A stretch of DNA of 32,142 nucleotides from Bacteroidota bacterium (GCA_023392185.1 JAEVZP010000106.1:1-32142); one strand, 5' to 3'; shown: positions 22,928 to 30,560, numbered from the stretch's first letter. Notes: generated by a model not told the origin, from the sequence alone. A program made the numbers and translations.

Positions 22928-23890
22928 ATGAATGCTGTCAACGAGGCTTTTGAAGCCAAAATTGCCGCCGACTCCTTTATCGAGCCGCGCGATGAAATGC
23001 CGGACGCATACCGGAAAACCCTGATCCGACAGATTTCCCAACACGCCCACTCCGAGTATGTTGGAATGCTGCCGGAAGGCAACTGGATTACCCGCGCACC
23101 TTCCCTGAAGCGCAAAGCGGTGTTGCTGGCTAAAGTGCAGGATGAAGCCGGGCACGGATTGTATCTGTATTCCGCCGCCGAGACACTGGGTATTACCCGC
23201 GATCAGATGCTGGAACAGCTGCACAACGGCACGGCAAAATACTCCTCTATTTTTAACTACCCGACGATTACCTGGGCGGATATGGGGGCAATCGGCTGGC
23301 TGGTAGACGGCGCAGCCATTATGAATCAGGTTCCCCTGTGCCGCACGAGCTACGGCCCTTATGCGCGCGCCATGATCCGGGTGTGCAAGGAAGAATCCTT
23401 CCACCAACGCCAGGGCTTTGAAGCGATCATGCGCCTGGCGCAGGGTACGGAAGTACAAAAGAAGATGGCACAGGACGCGCTGAACCGCTGGTGGTGGCCC
23501 TCGCTGATGATGTTTGGCCCGCCGGATGACAACTCGCCCAACACGGAGCAAAGCATGCGCTGGAAAATCAAGCGTTTCACCAACGACGAACTGCGCCAGA
23601 AATTTATTGATGTAACGGTAGAACAAGCCAAATTCCTTGGCCTGACCGTTCCGGACCCGGACCTGAAATGGAACGAGGAGCGCGGTCACTACGATTATGG
23701 CGAGATTGATTGGACAGAATTCTGGAATGTGGTAAAAGGCAACGGACCCTGCAACCGCGAGCGTCTTGAGATGCGCCGCAACGCCTGGGAAAACGGTGCC
23801 TGGGTGCGCGAAGCGGCCCTGGCCCATGCACAAAAGCGCGCCGCCCGTCAGGAAGCAGAAAGCAAACACCTCGCAGAGGCCGCGGCGTAA
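22928..23890 (+). CDS. paaA: 1,2-phenylacetyl-CoA epoxidase subunit PaaA
   Basis: A 320-residue di-iron oxygenase subunit, the catalytic part of the complex that epoxidises the phenylacetyl-CoA ring. It is close to E. coli PaaA throughout: ISQHAHSEYVGMLPEGNW, KVQDEAGHGLYLYSAAETLG, AKYSSIFNYPTITWADMGA, RVCKEESFHQRQGFEAIM and DALNRWWWPSLMMFGPPDD. The iron ligands E, ExxH and E..H in these motifs are intact. PaaA normally works with PaaB, PaaC and the reductase PaaE, encoded next to it; here none of them follows. The gene has its own terminator and is convergent with nadC. A weak -7-like TATCTTTA lies about 30 bp before ATG 22928. Confidence 0.94.
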   Translation: MNAVNEAFEAKIAADSFIEPRDEMPDAYRKTLIRQISQHAHSEYVGMLPEGNWITRAPSLKRKAVLLAKVQDEAGHGLYLYSAAETLGITRDQMLEQLHNGTAKYSSIFNYPTITWADMGAIGWLVDGAAIMNQVPLCRTSYGPYARAMIRVCKEESFHQRQGFEAIMRLAQGTEVQKKMAQDALNRWWWPSLMMFGPPDDNSPNTEQSMRWKIKRFTNDELRQKFIDVTVEQAKFLGLTVPDPDLKWNEERGHYDYGEIDWTEFWNVVKGNGPCNRERLEMRRNAWENGAWVREAALAHAQKRAARQEAESKHLAEAAA

Positions 23891-23904
23891 AGCAACCTTT
23901 TTTA

Positions 23905-23950
23905 TAAAAAAACGCTGTGTTTTCCGGAAAGGAAAGCACAGCGTTTTTTG
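23905..23950. terminator. Bidirectional intrinsic terminator between paaA and nadC
   Basis: Arms AAAAAACGCTGTG / CACAGCGTTTTTT. The apical part of the hairpin consists of a TTTCCGGAAA palindrome (23921-23930) with short flanks. It begins about 15 bp after the paaA stop codon. Confidence 0.85.
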
Positions 23951-24011
23951 CTGGAAGATGATTCCGGAAACTGCTCTCGGTAAGGAATGGGCTTTTAACC
24001 CAACAGCGCCG

Positions 24012-24851
24012 CTACCGCAACTGCGCTTTCAAACTCAAATCCAGACTCACCGCATGGTGAATCACCGCACCAACGGAGATAAAATCTACCCCGGTTTGAG
24101 CATAAGAAACAATATTCTCGAGCTGAATGCCACCCGACGCTTCAGTTTCCGCGCGGCCTGCGATCAGTTCTACCGCTTCGGCTACTTGCGCGGGCGCGTA
24201 GTTGTCCAGCATAATGCGGTCGGCCCCGCCCGCGTCCAGTACCTGCCGCACATCGTCCAGACTGCGGGTTTCAATTTCTATTTTCAGGGAGAGGTTTTCC
24301 TTTTGCAAATAAGCACGCGTGCGCTCCAGTGCTTTGGCGATGCCGCCGCAAAAGTCAATGTGGTTGTCTTTGAGCATCACCATATCATAGAGACCCATGC
24401 GGTGATTGTGGCCGCCGCCGATGCGCACCGCTTCTTTCTCAAATTTCCGGAAAAGCGGGGTCGTTTTCCGGGTGTCCAGCACCTTCGCCTTGTAGTCTTT
24501 GATTTTGGAAACGTACTGATTCGTCAAGGTAGCAATGCCGCTCATGCGTTGGGCACAGTTGAGCAGCAGCCGCTCGGCCTGCAAAATGGTATGCACCCGG
24601 GCGTCCAGTTCAAAAGCAATATCGCCCACTTCTACGGCGTCACCGTCCCGTTTCCGGAAATCAAAACGCGCTTCCGGCTCTAAGAAATGGACAATCTGTT
24701 CTGCCAGCGCCATACCCGCCAGAATGCCTTTCTCCTTTACTTTCAACACAGCCCGGCCTTGCGCCCCGGCGTCAATAGCGGCGAGCGTAGAATAATCGCC
24801 GGGACCAGTGTCTTCGGCAAGGGAGAGCTTTATAAATTCAGTTGTGGTCAT
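24012..24851 (-). CDS. nadC: Nicotinate-nucleotide pyrophosphorylase (carboxylating), quinolinate phosphoribosyltransferase
   Basis: Converts quinolinate and PRPP to nicotinate mononucleotide in de novo NAD synthesis. The 279-residue protein has the family order: ERLLLNCAQRMSGIATLT, then KVLDTRKTTPLFRKFEKEAV, RIGGGHNHRMGLYDMVMLKD-NH, EIETRSLDD, ADRIMLDNY, EASGGI, and GVDFISVGAVIHH at the end. Basic residues in the RKTT and GGHNHR motifs bind substrate phosphates. ATG 24851 (MTTTEFIKLSL) is preferred; ATG 24866 adds five residues. Two TTTCCGGAAA sites lie in the gene, both read Phe-Arg-Lys; one sits inside the TPLFRKFEK motif. Confidence 0.95.
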   Translation of the reverse strand: MTTTEFIKLSLAEDTGPGDYSTLAAIDAGAQGRAVLKVKEKGILAGMALAEQIVHFLEPEARFDFRKRDGDAVEVGDIAFELDARVHTILQAERLLLNCAQRMSGIATLTNQYVSKIKDYKAKVLDTRKTTPLFRKFEKEAVRIGGGHNHRMGLYDMVMLKDNHIDFCGGIAKALERTRAYLQKENLSLKIEIETRSLDDVRQVLDAGGADRIMLDNYAPAQVAEAVELIAGRAETEASGGIQLENIVSYAQTGVDFISVGAVIHHAVSLDLSLKAQLR

Positions 24852-24899
24852 CGTATAAAAAGTCATTTCTTAACCCTTTGAAGTTTAAAACAGGTTGTA

Positions 24900-25018
24900 C
24901 GGAAGATGGAGACTGCGGGTCAAGCCCGCAGTGACGGAGAACGCTCAGAGCTACTGATAGAGCACTTGTGGCTGTTTTCCGGTCGTCATGGCGGGCTTGA
25001 CCCGCCATCTCCAAATGC
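24900..25018. repeat. Composite inverted repeat, family B copy 1
   Basis: A left palindrome, GGAGACTGCGGGTCAAGCCC (24908-24927) plus GCAGTGACGGAGAAC, and a right palindrome containing GTCATGGCGGGCTTGACCCG (24984-25003) followed by CCATCTCC, are joined by a spacer reading ACTTGTGGCTGTT. The two arms are complementary to each other as well as self-complementary. The same order is found at 29518-29625. The remainder of the gap to 25144 holds no gene. Confidence 0.65.
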
Positions 25019-25144
25019 TTTTTGTGCTTTTGCTAAATCCGAGAGAAAACCTGTTACTTCATTTAAGAGGAACACGAGGGGCGTCCCGGCAGGCCCTTAG
25101 GCCTCTGTCACCCTCTGTGTTTTCTGTGAATGAATGCCCTTCCG

Positions 25145-26005
25145 CTATGGCATTGGCTCCGCCGCCGCCAACCGAACATTCTCCCGCGTTACTTCGCTTT
25201 GCGGACCGGCCACCAGATTTCCGGAACCGTCCACCATCCGGAGTTTTACGCGCGCCACGCCCGTTCCGAGGCCTTCTACAAAACGCGGTTTCCAGTCGGT
25301 AAATGTGTGGCTGCCTTTCACGCCGGTCTTGGTGTTTTCCACATCGGCAACTACTTTCAGGTTGTCGCCCAGCGTGCCGTTCCAGACATAGAAATCCAGG
25401 AGAACGTTGGCGGTGTCTTTGCCCAAATAATCGCCTTTGGGGCGGCTGTAAAATAAAATCGGCTCGGACGGATTGCCCAGCAACTGCACTTTTCCGGCTT
25501 CATCCACCTTGAAATGCACCAACACGCCCGCTTTCTTTTCCTTCACCGACTCGTGATACGACCGGCTCAGAAAACACATGGCGTAATGCTCTGAATTTTT
25601 CGCTACGGTCGCTTCGTGCTTCGGTTCGTAAAGCGCTACATACGGATTGTTGTCCAGTACAAAATGGATGTGCTGGCCTTGCGCCGAGTTGTTGCAGCCT
25701 TTGGTGGAAGCGTCCGCCGTCTGGGCTTTCAGCTCGTAGCCATTGACGGTAAACAGAAATTTCACCTTTGCCGAATCAGTGCCGGACGGGGCAGACGTGA
25801 CGCTATTGACGGCCAGCGAAGCGTTCGGAAAATCGGGCGATTGCGGCACCTCCACAAAGCTGATTCCGGAACCTGCTACAGGTGTGCTGTCAGTTGGCGC
25901 AACCACAGTGGTGCTATTTACTTCTTTGTTTTCGGTGGTCGTACTGGTGCAGGATGCCAGCAAGGCCAGCGAAAGAGCGGCGGGTGTGAGCCAAAGGTTT
26001 TTCAT
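25145..26005 (-). CDS. Lipoprotein of unknown function
   Basis: A 286-residue lipoprotein. The signal ends in a lipobox, LALLASC (Cys at about residue 18), followed by a Thr/Ser-rich tether (TSTTTENKEVNSTTVVAPTD). The body reads like two beta-rich units; the centre has GQHIHFVLDNNPYVALYEPK, a pattern I have seen in small Bacteroidota envelope proteins but cannot tie to a family. It contains a C-x-Q-type pair of cysteines (KGCNNS and YAMCFLS) that might form a disulfide. ATG 26005 is chosen because the signal peptide (MKNLWLTPAALSLALLAS) starts there; the open frame upstream crosses repeats. Probably anchored to the outer or inner membrane facing the periplasm. Confidence 0.68.
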   Translation of the reverse strand: MKNLWLTPAALSLALLASCTSTTTENKEVNSTTVVAPTDSTPVAGSGISFVEVPQSPDFPNASLAVNSVTSAPSGTDSAKVKFLFTVNGYELKAQTADASTKGCNNSAQGQHIHFVLDNNPYVALYEPKHEATVAKNSEHYAMCFLSRSYHESVKEKKAGVLVHFKVDEAGKVQLLGNPSEPILFYSRPKGDYLGKDTANVLLDFYVWNGTLGDNLKVVADVENTKTGVKGSHTFTDWKPRFVEGLGTGVARVKLRMVDGSGNLVAGPQSEVTRENVRLAAAEPMP

Positions 26006-26055
26006 AAGTGAGGAAGGGATTAGAAAGGATAGAGAATTGTAAAAATAACCGTTGA

Positions 26056-26224
26056 TTTCCGGAAATTGCCTTTGTTCGGCGAAATCCGTTCGGCGAAAGT
26101 TGCGCTTTCGTCGCGTTATTCCGCAGGCTTTGCCTGTACGTTTATTGCAGGCAAAGCCTGCGGGATAGAACGACATAGGCAAAGCCTATGCCGAGCCCCT
26201 TTGATTTCCGGAAATTTCCGGAAA
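26056..26224. repeat. Cluster of palindromes between hutH and the lipoprotein gene
   Basis: Contains three TTTCCGGAAA sites (26056, 26205, 26215; the last two are directly adjacent), a hairpin with 16-bp perfect arms CCGCAGGCTTTGCCTG / CAGGCAAAGCCTGCGG (26121-26136, 26148-26163), and a further palindrome, CATAGGCAAAGCCTATG (26174-26190), which reuses the AGGCAAAGCCT core. No gene is visible. Confidence 0.75.
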
Positions 26225-26233
26225 AAGCGGTGC

Positions 26234-27709
26234 TTAATAATCAGCCGGCAGGGCCAGCAACGCTTCGGCGGCCACAAGATCGTCGTGCAAAATGCGGTCT
26301 TTGTCCATAAACGGAATCTGACTGCGCACAAGATCATACACGCGCTCCAAAGCGGGCGAACTTTTGCCCGGACGGCGGAATTCCAGTGCCTGCGCAGCGG
26401 TGAGCAACTCAATGCCCAACACGCGCTGCACGTTCTGAAGCACGCGCCGCAGTTTGGTGGCCGCGTTGGCGCCCATGCTCACATGGTCTTCCTGACCGTT
26501 GCTGCTCACAATGCTGTCCACCGAAGCGGGCGTACAAAGGCCTTTGTTCTGACTCACAATGGCGGCGGCGGTGTATTGTGCAATCATAAAACCGCTGTTC
26601 AGGCCCGCGTCGGGGGCGAGGAACGGCGGCAGGCCGCGCTGTCCGGAAACGAGCAGGTAAGTGCGGCGCTCGGAGATATTGGCCAGTTCGGCCATGGCAA
26701 TTGCCAGAAAATCCAGGTGCAGCGCCAGCGGTTGGCCGTGGAAGTTGCCGCCACTCAGAATGGCGTCTTCGTCGTGAAAAACAATCGGGTTGTCGGTAAC
26801 GGAGTTGATTTCAATTTCCAGTACGCGGGCGACGGTGTCGAGCACATCTTTGGTTGCGCCGTGGACCTGCGGTACGCAGCGGAAGGAATACGGGTCCTGC
26901 ACCTGAACTTTCTCCTTTTCCTGCAATTCGCTGCCCTGCAACAGGCGCATCATCTGCGCGGCGGTTTCTACCTGACCGGGATGCGGGCGCACGCGGTGCA
27001 AGGGCGCACGATACGGTTCTTTTTTGGCGTCAAAGGCTTCGGCGGAAAGGGCGGCAATCACGTCGGCCCACTGCGATAATCGGCGTGCCGTGAGCAAGGC
27101 CCAGCAGCCGTAACCGCTCATAAACTGCGTACCGTTCAGCAAGGCGAGGCCTTCTTTAGCCGCCAGCGGTAAGGGTTCCAGTCCGGCGCGGCGCAGGGCT
27201 TCTTCTGCCTTTATTTTCTCTCCGTTCATCCGCACTTCGCCCGCCCCAAAAAGCGGCAACGAAAGGTGGGCCAGCGGGGCCAAATCGCCCGATGCGCCGA
27301 GCGAGCCGAGCTCGTAAATCACCGGTGTGATGCCGAGGCTGTAGAACTGCACCAGGCGCTCCACAACGGCCGTCCGCACGCCGCTGTAGCCCTGACTCAG
27401 TCCGTGGATTTTCAGCAACAGCATCAGCCGCACAATTTCTTCCGGCACTTCGTCGCCCATGCCGCAGGCGTGGCTGCGCACGAGGTTTTCCTGCAACTGC
27501 GACAGTTCTTCCGGCGCGACGCGAACGTTGCATAACGACCCAAAACCGGTGTTGATACCGTAGAACGTTTCGCCTTTTTGCAGCTTGGCGTCCAGAAAGG
27601 CGCGGTTGGCGTTGATACGGTCGGCGGCGTCGTCGGAAAGCTGAATGCGGTCTTCGGCCAGCAGGTCGGGTAAATCTTCTAGGGAAAGGTGATTGGGCAG
27701 GGCAGTCAT
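26234..27709 (-). CDS. hutH: Histidine ammonia-lyase (aromatic amino acid lyase family)
   Basis: A 491-residue MIO-dependent lyase, which eliminates ammonia from histidine to give urocanate. The self-cyclising triad A139-S140-G141 lies in GSLGASGDLAPLAHLSLPLF. The active-site Tyr (Y50, in TFYGINTGFGSL) and H80 (in LVRSHACGMG) are in place; the LVRSH context and GYSGVR fit histidine rather than tyrosine lyases, though this is not proof. ATG 27709 aligns with family starts. No hutU, hutI or hutG is present beside it. A -7 match TACCTTTG lies just 8 bp before the ATG, implying little or no leader. Confidence 0.92.
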   Translation of the reverse strand: MTALPNHLSLEDLPDLLAEDRIQLSDDAADRINANRAFLDAKLQKGETFYGINTGFGSLCNVRVAPEELSQLQENLVRSHACGMGDEVPEEIVRLMLLLKIHGLSQGYSGVRTAVVERLVQFYSLGITPVIYELGSLGASGDLAPLAHLSLPLFGAGEVRMNGEKIKAEEALRRAGLEPLPLAAKEGLALLNGTQFMSGYGCWALLTARRLSQWADVIAALSAEAFDAKKEPYRAPLHRVRPHPGQVETAAQMMRLLQGSELQEKEKVQVQDPYSFRCVPQVHGATKDVLDTVARVLEIEINSVTDNPIVFHDEDAILSGGNFHGQPLALHLDFLAIAMAELANISERRTYLLVSGQRGLPPFLAPDAGLNSGFMIAQYTAAAIVSQNKGLCTPASVDSIVSSNGQEDHVSMGANAATKLRRVLQNVQRVLGIELLTAAQALEFRRPGKSSPALERVYDLVRSQIPFMDKDRILHDDLVAAEALLALPADY

Positions 27710-27717
27710 ATGGCCTG

Positions 27718-27725
27718 CAAAGGTA
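27718..27725 (-). promoter_or_regulatory. Possible -7 element of hutH, close to the start codon
   Basis: Minus-strand TACCTTTG fully matches TAnnTTTG. A start point 6-7 bp downstream falls at about 27711, two bases before ATG 27709. A clear -33 element is lacking. Confidence 0.4.
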
Positions 27726-27760
27726 GGAAGTGGGGAAGGGCTGCACACGCCCTCGCAATA

Positions 27761-27848
27761 GAACGCGGATAAAACAGATACAGACGGATTTACACGGATG
27801 CCGATAGAAATCCGTTCTTATCCGTAACAATCCGCGTCATCCGCGTTC
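27761..27848. repeat. REP-like inverted repeat, GAACGCGGAT family
   Basis: The left arm starts GAACGCGGATAAAACAGATA and the right arm, reverse-complemented, starts GAACGCGGATGACGCGGATT; both continue with ACGGAT units and meet at a short centre near 27803. The arms are imperfectly complementary over about 40 bp. Confidence 0.65.
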
Positions 27849-27852
27849 CATT

Positions 27853-27903
27853 AAAAAAACCGGGCGGATTTCCGGAAATTTCTTTCCAAAAAACCACCCG
27901 GTC
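27853..27903 (-). terminator. Intrinsic terminator of the ferredoxin operon
   Basis: On the minus strand: ACCGGGTGG ... CCGCCCGGT followed by a run of seven T. The loop contains a TTTCCGGAAA palindrome (27869-27878). It starts about 21 bp past the ferredoxin stop codon. Confidence 0.75.
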
Positions 27904-27923
27904 TTGCTGAATCCAAATACTAT

Positions 27924-28250
27924 TTACTCTTCTTCCGAGCCGCAGATTTTAAACGTCGTGTGCTCCAAATCCTCGCTCATGCGCAGCTGACAGGCCAGCC
28001 GGCTTTGGTCGGTCGCATCGGGCAGCGTATCCAGGATGTCCAGCTCGGCGTCGCTTACCGGGGGCAGGTTGTCGCCGCCTTCCAGCACTTGCACGTGGCA
28101 GGTGGCGCACAGGGCCATGCCGCCGCAGGTCGCCAGGATGTTGTAGCCGTGGGCCTTCAAGGCTTCCATCAGGCTCAGGTTCATGTCGTCGGGCGTTTCA
28201 ATCACCTGCCGCGCGCCGTTGCGGTCTTCAATGGTAACGGGAATCATCAT
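27924..28250 (-). CDS. 2Fe-2S ferredoxin, adrenodoxin type
   Basis: A 108-residue electron carrier. Cluster ligands C42, C48, C51 and C87 follow the adrenodoxin spacing C-x5-C-x2-C ... C (TCGGMALCATCHVQV; RLACQL). The N-terminal beta-grasp part reads MIPVTIEDRNGARQVIETPD. It lies 27 bp after the flavin reductase gene on the same strand and shares a terminator, so the two form an electron-transfer operon. In Bacteroidota such ferredoxins may serve Fe-S assembly or oxygenases; the partner is not shown here. ATG 28250 (or 28247) is the start; the upstream TTG is unlikely. Confidence 0.92.
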   Translation of the reverse strand: MMIPVTIEDRNGARQVIETPDDMNLSLMEALKAHGYNILATCGGMALCATCHVQVLEGGDNLPPVSDAELDILDTLPDATDQSRLACQLRMSEDLEHTTFKICGSEEE

Positions 28251-28277
28251 GGGCAAAAAAGCGTTTTGCCCACAAAG

Positions 28278-29300
28278 TTAAAACGCGTTGACGCCGTTTA
28301 CCGTGGTGTATTTAAAGCTTAAATGCTGGTTGGGATATACGTGCTTAAACGCGCTCTGCGCCATCAGCGCCGCTTCGTGGAAACCGCTCAGAATCAGCTT
28401 CAGCTTTCCGGGATAGGTGTTGATGTCGCCAATGGCGTAGATGCCCGGCACGTTGGTGGAATAATCAAACGTATCCACCGCAATCGCCGATTTTTCAATG
28501 TTGAGACCCCAGTCGGCAATCGGTCCCAGCTTCGGACTCAGGCCAAAGAGCGGCACGAGGTAGTCGGCTTTCAGCACGCTCACGTTTTTCTTATCGTCGG
28601 TCACGTACACCTCGCGCAGGCGGCCGTTGCCGTCGATTTTAGAGATGTTGGATTTCAGAATGAGGTCAATCTTGCGGTCGGAGGCCAGCTGAAACACTTT
28701 TTCCGCCGAGTCGGGCGCGCCGCGGAAGGTTTCGCCGCGGTGGATGAGCGTGACTTTAGAAGCAATGTTGGAAAGGTAAATCGTCCAGTCCAGCGCCGAG
28801 TCGCCGCCGCCGGCCAGCACCACTTCTTTGTCGCGGAAGGTTTCCGGGTTTTTCACGATGTAAGCCACGCCCTTGCCTTCAAAATCTTCCAGGCGCTCCA
28901 CGGCAGGTTTGCGCGGCTCAAAGCAGCCCAGTCCACCGGCGATTACAATCACCTTGCTGTGAATTTGGGTGCCGTCGTTGGTGGTGAGGGTAAAAGTACC
29001 TTCCTCGTCGCGGCTGATTTGCTCTACGCGCTCGCCGAGGGTAAAGGACGGCTTAAACGGCTCAATCTGCTTCATCAGATTGTCCACCAATTCCTGCGCT
29101 TTCACTTCCGGATAGCCGGGAATGTCGTAGATCGGTTTTTGGGGATAAATCTCCGACAGCTGGCCGCCCACCTGCGGCAGTACGTCCACCAGGTGGCAGC
29201 GCATTTTCAGCAGGCCGGCTTCAAAAACGGCAAAAAGGCCCACGGGGCCGGCGCCGATAATGCAAATATCTGTGGTGTGGGTTTCGTTTGTTGGGGTCAT
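28278..29300 (-). CDS. Ferredoxin--NADP(+) reductase, thioredoxin-reductase-like
   Basis: A 340-residue flavoprotein that moves electrons between NAD(P)H and ferredoxin. The FAD-binding motif is CIIGAGPVGLFAVFEAGLL (GxGxxG at 16-21), the NAD(P)-binding motif is VVLAGGGDSALDWTIYLS, and the C-terminal FAD contact is PGIYAIGDINTYPGKLKLI. The redox CxxC of thioredoxin reductases is absent, which marks the YumC-type ferredoxin reductases. It is directly followed by its likely partner, a 2Fe-2S ferredoxin. ATG 29300 aligns with the family start; the open frame upstream is not conserved-looking. Confidence 0.92.
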   Translation of the reverse strand: MTPTNETHTTDICIIGAGPVGLFAVFEAGLLKMRCHLVDVLPQVGGQLSEIYPQKPIYDIPGYPEVKAQELVDNLMKQIEPFKPSFTLGERVEQISRDEEGTFTLTTNDGTQIHSKVIVIAGGLGCFEPRKPAVERLEDFEGKGVAYIVKNPETFRDKEVVLAGGGDSALDWTIYLSNIASKVTLIHRGETFRGAPDSAEKVFQLASDRKIDLILKSNISKIDGNGRLREVYVTDDKKNVSVLKADYLVPLFGLSPKLGPIADWGLNIEKSAIAVDTFDYSTNVPGIYAIGDINTYPGKLKLILSGFHEAALMAQSAFKHVYPNQHLSFKYTTVNGVNAF

Positions 29301-29517
29301 GATGAGTCCGGTAATCCTTACGAACGACTGCATCTAAGACCAACCCTCGCGCAGGCATTCGGGCGCGCAAAGTTCCCGATTATCGGCCATATTTAAAGGG
29401 CTGCCGGGTGGGAATTGACAGTCTTGTGTAAATATTAAGAATCGTAACGGGTGTGGAGACCAATGGCAGGAAATCATTTCCGGAAAGAAAGACTGATTTC
29501 CGGAAAATGGTTCTGGA
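29301..29517. other. Upstream region of the reductase gene with two palindromes
   Basis: No gene is visible. A GAACTTTG that resembles the -7 element on the minus strand lies near 29368-29375 and may serve the reductase gene. Two TTTCCGGAAA sites occur at 29477-29486 and 29497-29506, only 10 bp apart. Confidence 0.45.
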
Positions 29518-29625
29518 CATAGAGATTGCGGGTCGAGCCCGCAATGACGGAGAACAGTAGTAGCTGTTTATGGGTTACCTGTGGCTGTTGGTCAGTTGTC
29601 AGCCTGAGCTTGTCGAAGGCCCGCC
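29518..29625. repeat. Composite inverted repeat, family B copy 2
   Basis: Left palindrome GAGATTGCGGGTCGAGCCCG (29522-29541) continues into CAATGACGGAGAACAGTAG; the spacer has ACCTGTGGCTGTTGG, as in the copy at 24900-25018. The right part carries the module GTCAGCCTGAGCTTGTCGAA (29597-29616) in place of the GGGCTTGACCC palindrome of copy 1. No gene lies in the rest of the gap up to 29688. Confidence 0.62.
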
Positions 29626-29688
29626 CGCTACAAATCCCTTTTTCGTTACCCTATGTTTCCAAATAGAGTCCCGGAATTTCCGGAAAAT

Positions 29689-30273
29689 TCAATCCGCTTC
29701 GCTTCCCTTCTCGCGCTTCGCTACCGCATCCAGCGCTTCGTAAAAGTCCAATCCGTATTTGCGCACCAGTGCATCCTTCAAAAACTGATAGACCGGAATT
29801 TTGAGCCTAGCCCCCAGCTTGCAGGCCGGGCGACACAGCTTTTTGCGGGGCTCGTAGTTCACGGCTTCAAAACCTTCGCTCACGGTAATGCGCAGGGGAA
29901 ACAGGTGGCAGGAAATAGGTTTTTGGTGCACCGTTTTGCCTTCGGCGTAGGCGCGTTCAATAGCGCATTTTACAATGCCTTTCTCGTCGGTAATCGCGTA
30001 AGTGCAGATGCCGCCGTGGACGGTAGGCGTTACGTGGCCGTGTTCGTCGTCCCACACCACAATGCCTTGCTCTTCTACGGCGCGGATGTGGTGTTCCGGC
30101 AGCATGGTCTTGATGTCGGCATAGATTTCCGGCATGACGGCCGCTTCAGCATCGGTAAGGGGCGCGCCGCAGTCGCCGTCCACGCAGCAGCCGCCGAGGC
30201 AGCGGTCGAGGTCGCACACAAAATGGGCTTCAATCACGTCGTCGGACAGCAGCACGTTGTCAATCGCAATCAT
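29689..30273 (-). CDS. DUF3109 family protein (cysteine-rich, putative metal binding)
   Basis: A 194-residue cytoplasmic protein with nine or more conserved-looking cysteines: FVCDLDRCLGGCCVDGDCGA (residues 18-37), GGICTYAI, IVKCAIERAY, KPISCHLFPLRI and KLCRPACKLG. This pattern fits DUF3109 and relatives of the YkgJ zinc/iron-binding family, whose biochemical role is unknown. The cysteines could hold a metal or Fe-S cluster. ATG 30273 is the start. A TTTCCGGAAA site lies three bases past its stop codon. Confidence 0.88.
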   Translation of the reverse strand: MIAIDNVLLSDDVIEAHFVCDLDRCLGGCCVDGDCGAPLTDAEAAVMPEIYADIKTMLPEHHIRAVEEQGIVVWDDEHGHVTPTVHGGICTYAITDEKGIVKCAIERAYAEGKTVHQKPISCHLFPLRITVSEGFEAVNYEPRKKLCRPACKLGARLKIPVYQFLKDALVRKYGLDFYEALDAVAKREKGSEAD

Positions 30274-30354
30274 AAATACTAATGGCTCAACAGCTCAATT
30301 TGAAAATGGCTCAATGGATTCACCAGAACGGGAAGCCTGAGACTGCAAATTTCC

Positions 30355-30560
30355 GGAAAGAATTTCACCCGTCCGGTTTTAAAAACGGGACGGGTGAAAT
30401 TCTTTCCCAATGGCTTTATAAATGGGTCGGAAATGGCCCTTTCGAAGCTGCAAATTTCCGGAAATCCAGACCCAAACCTATAAGGTTTTTGAAACCTTAT
30501 AGGTTTTTCCGGAAAATAAAGACACCCGTCAGGTTTTTGAAACCTGACGGGTGTCTTTAT
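30355..30560. repeat. Three tandem perfect hairpins
   Basis: Hairpin 1: 20-bp perfect arms at 30355-30374 and 30388-30407 (GGAAAGAATTTCACCCGTCC and its complement). Hairpin 2: 15-bp arms at 30474-30488 and 30492-30506 (AAACCTATAAGGTTT). Hairpin 3: 21-bp arms at 30516-30536 and 30540-30560, starting ATAAAGACACCCGTCAGG. Hairpins 2 and 3 share the 3-base loop TTG and the apex AGGTTT-TTG-AAACCT. TTTCCGGAAA sites lie at 30350, 30455 and 30506, one next to each hairpin. No gene is visible from 30274 to 30656; a CTTCGACAAGCTCAGGATGA module follows at 30580. Confidence 0.85.

Noticed and set aside
26234..27709. Ammonia-lyase as part of an aryl-polyene/flexirubin cluster
   Set aside because: Those clusters can include such lyases, but no ketosynthase, acyl carrier protein, acyltransferase or dialkylresorcinol gene is nearby.
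28278..29300. Thioredoxin reductase
   Set aside because: The CxxC redox pair is missing and an adrenodoxin-type ferredoxin follows, so a ferredoxin reductase is the better call.
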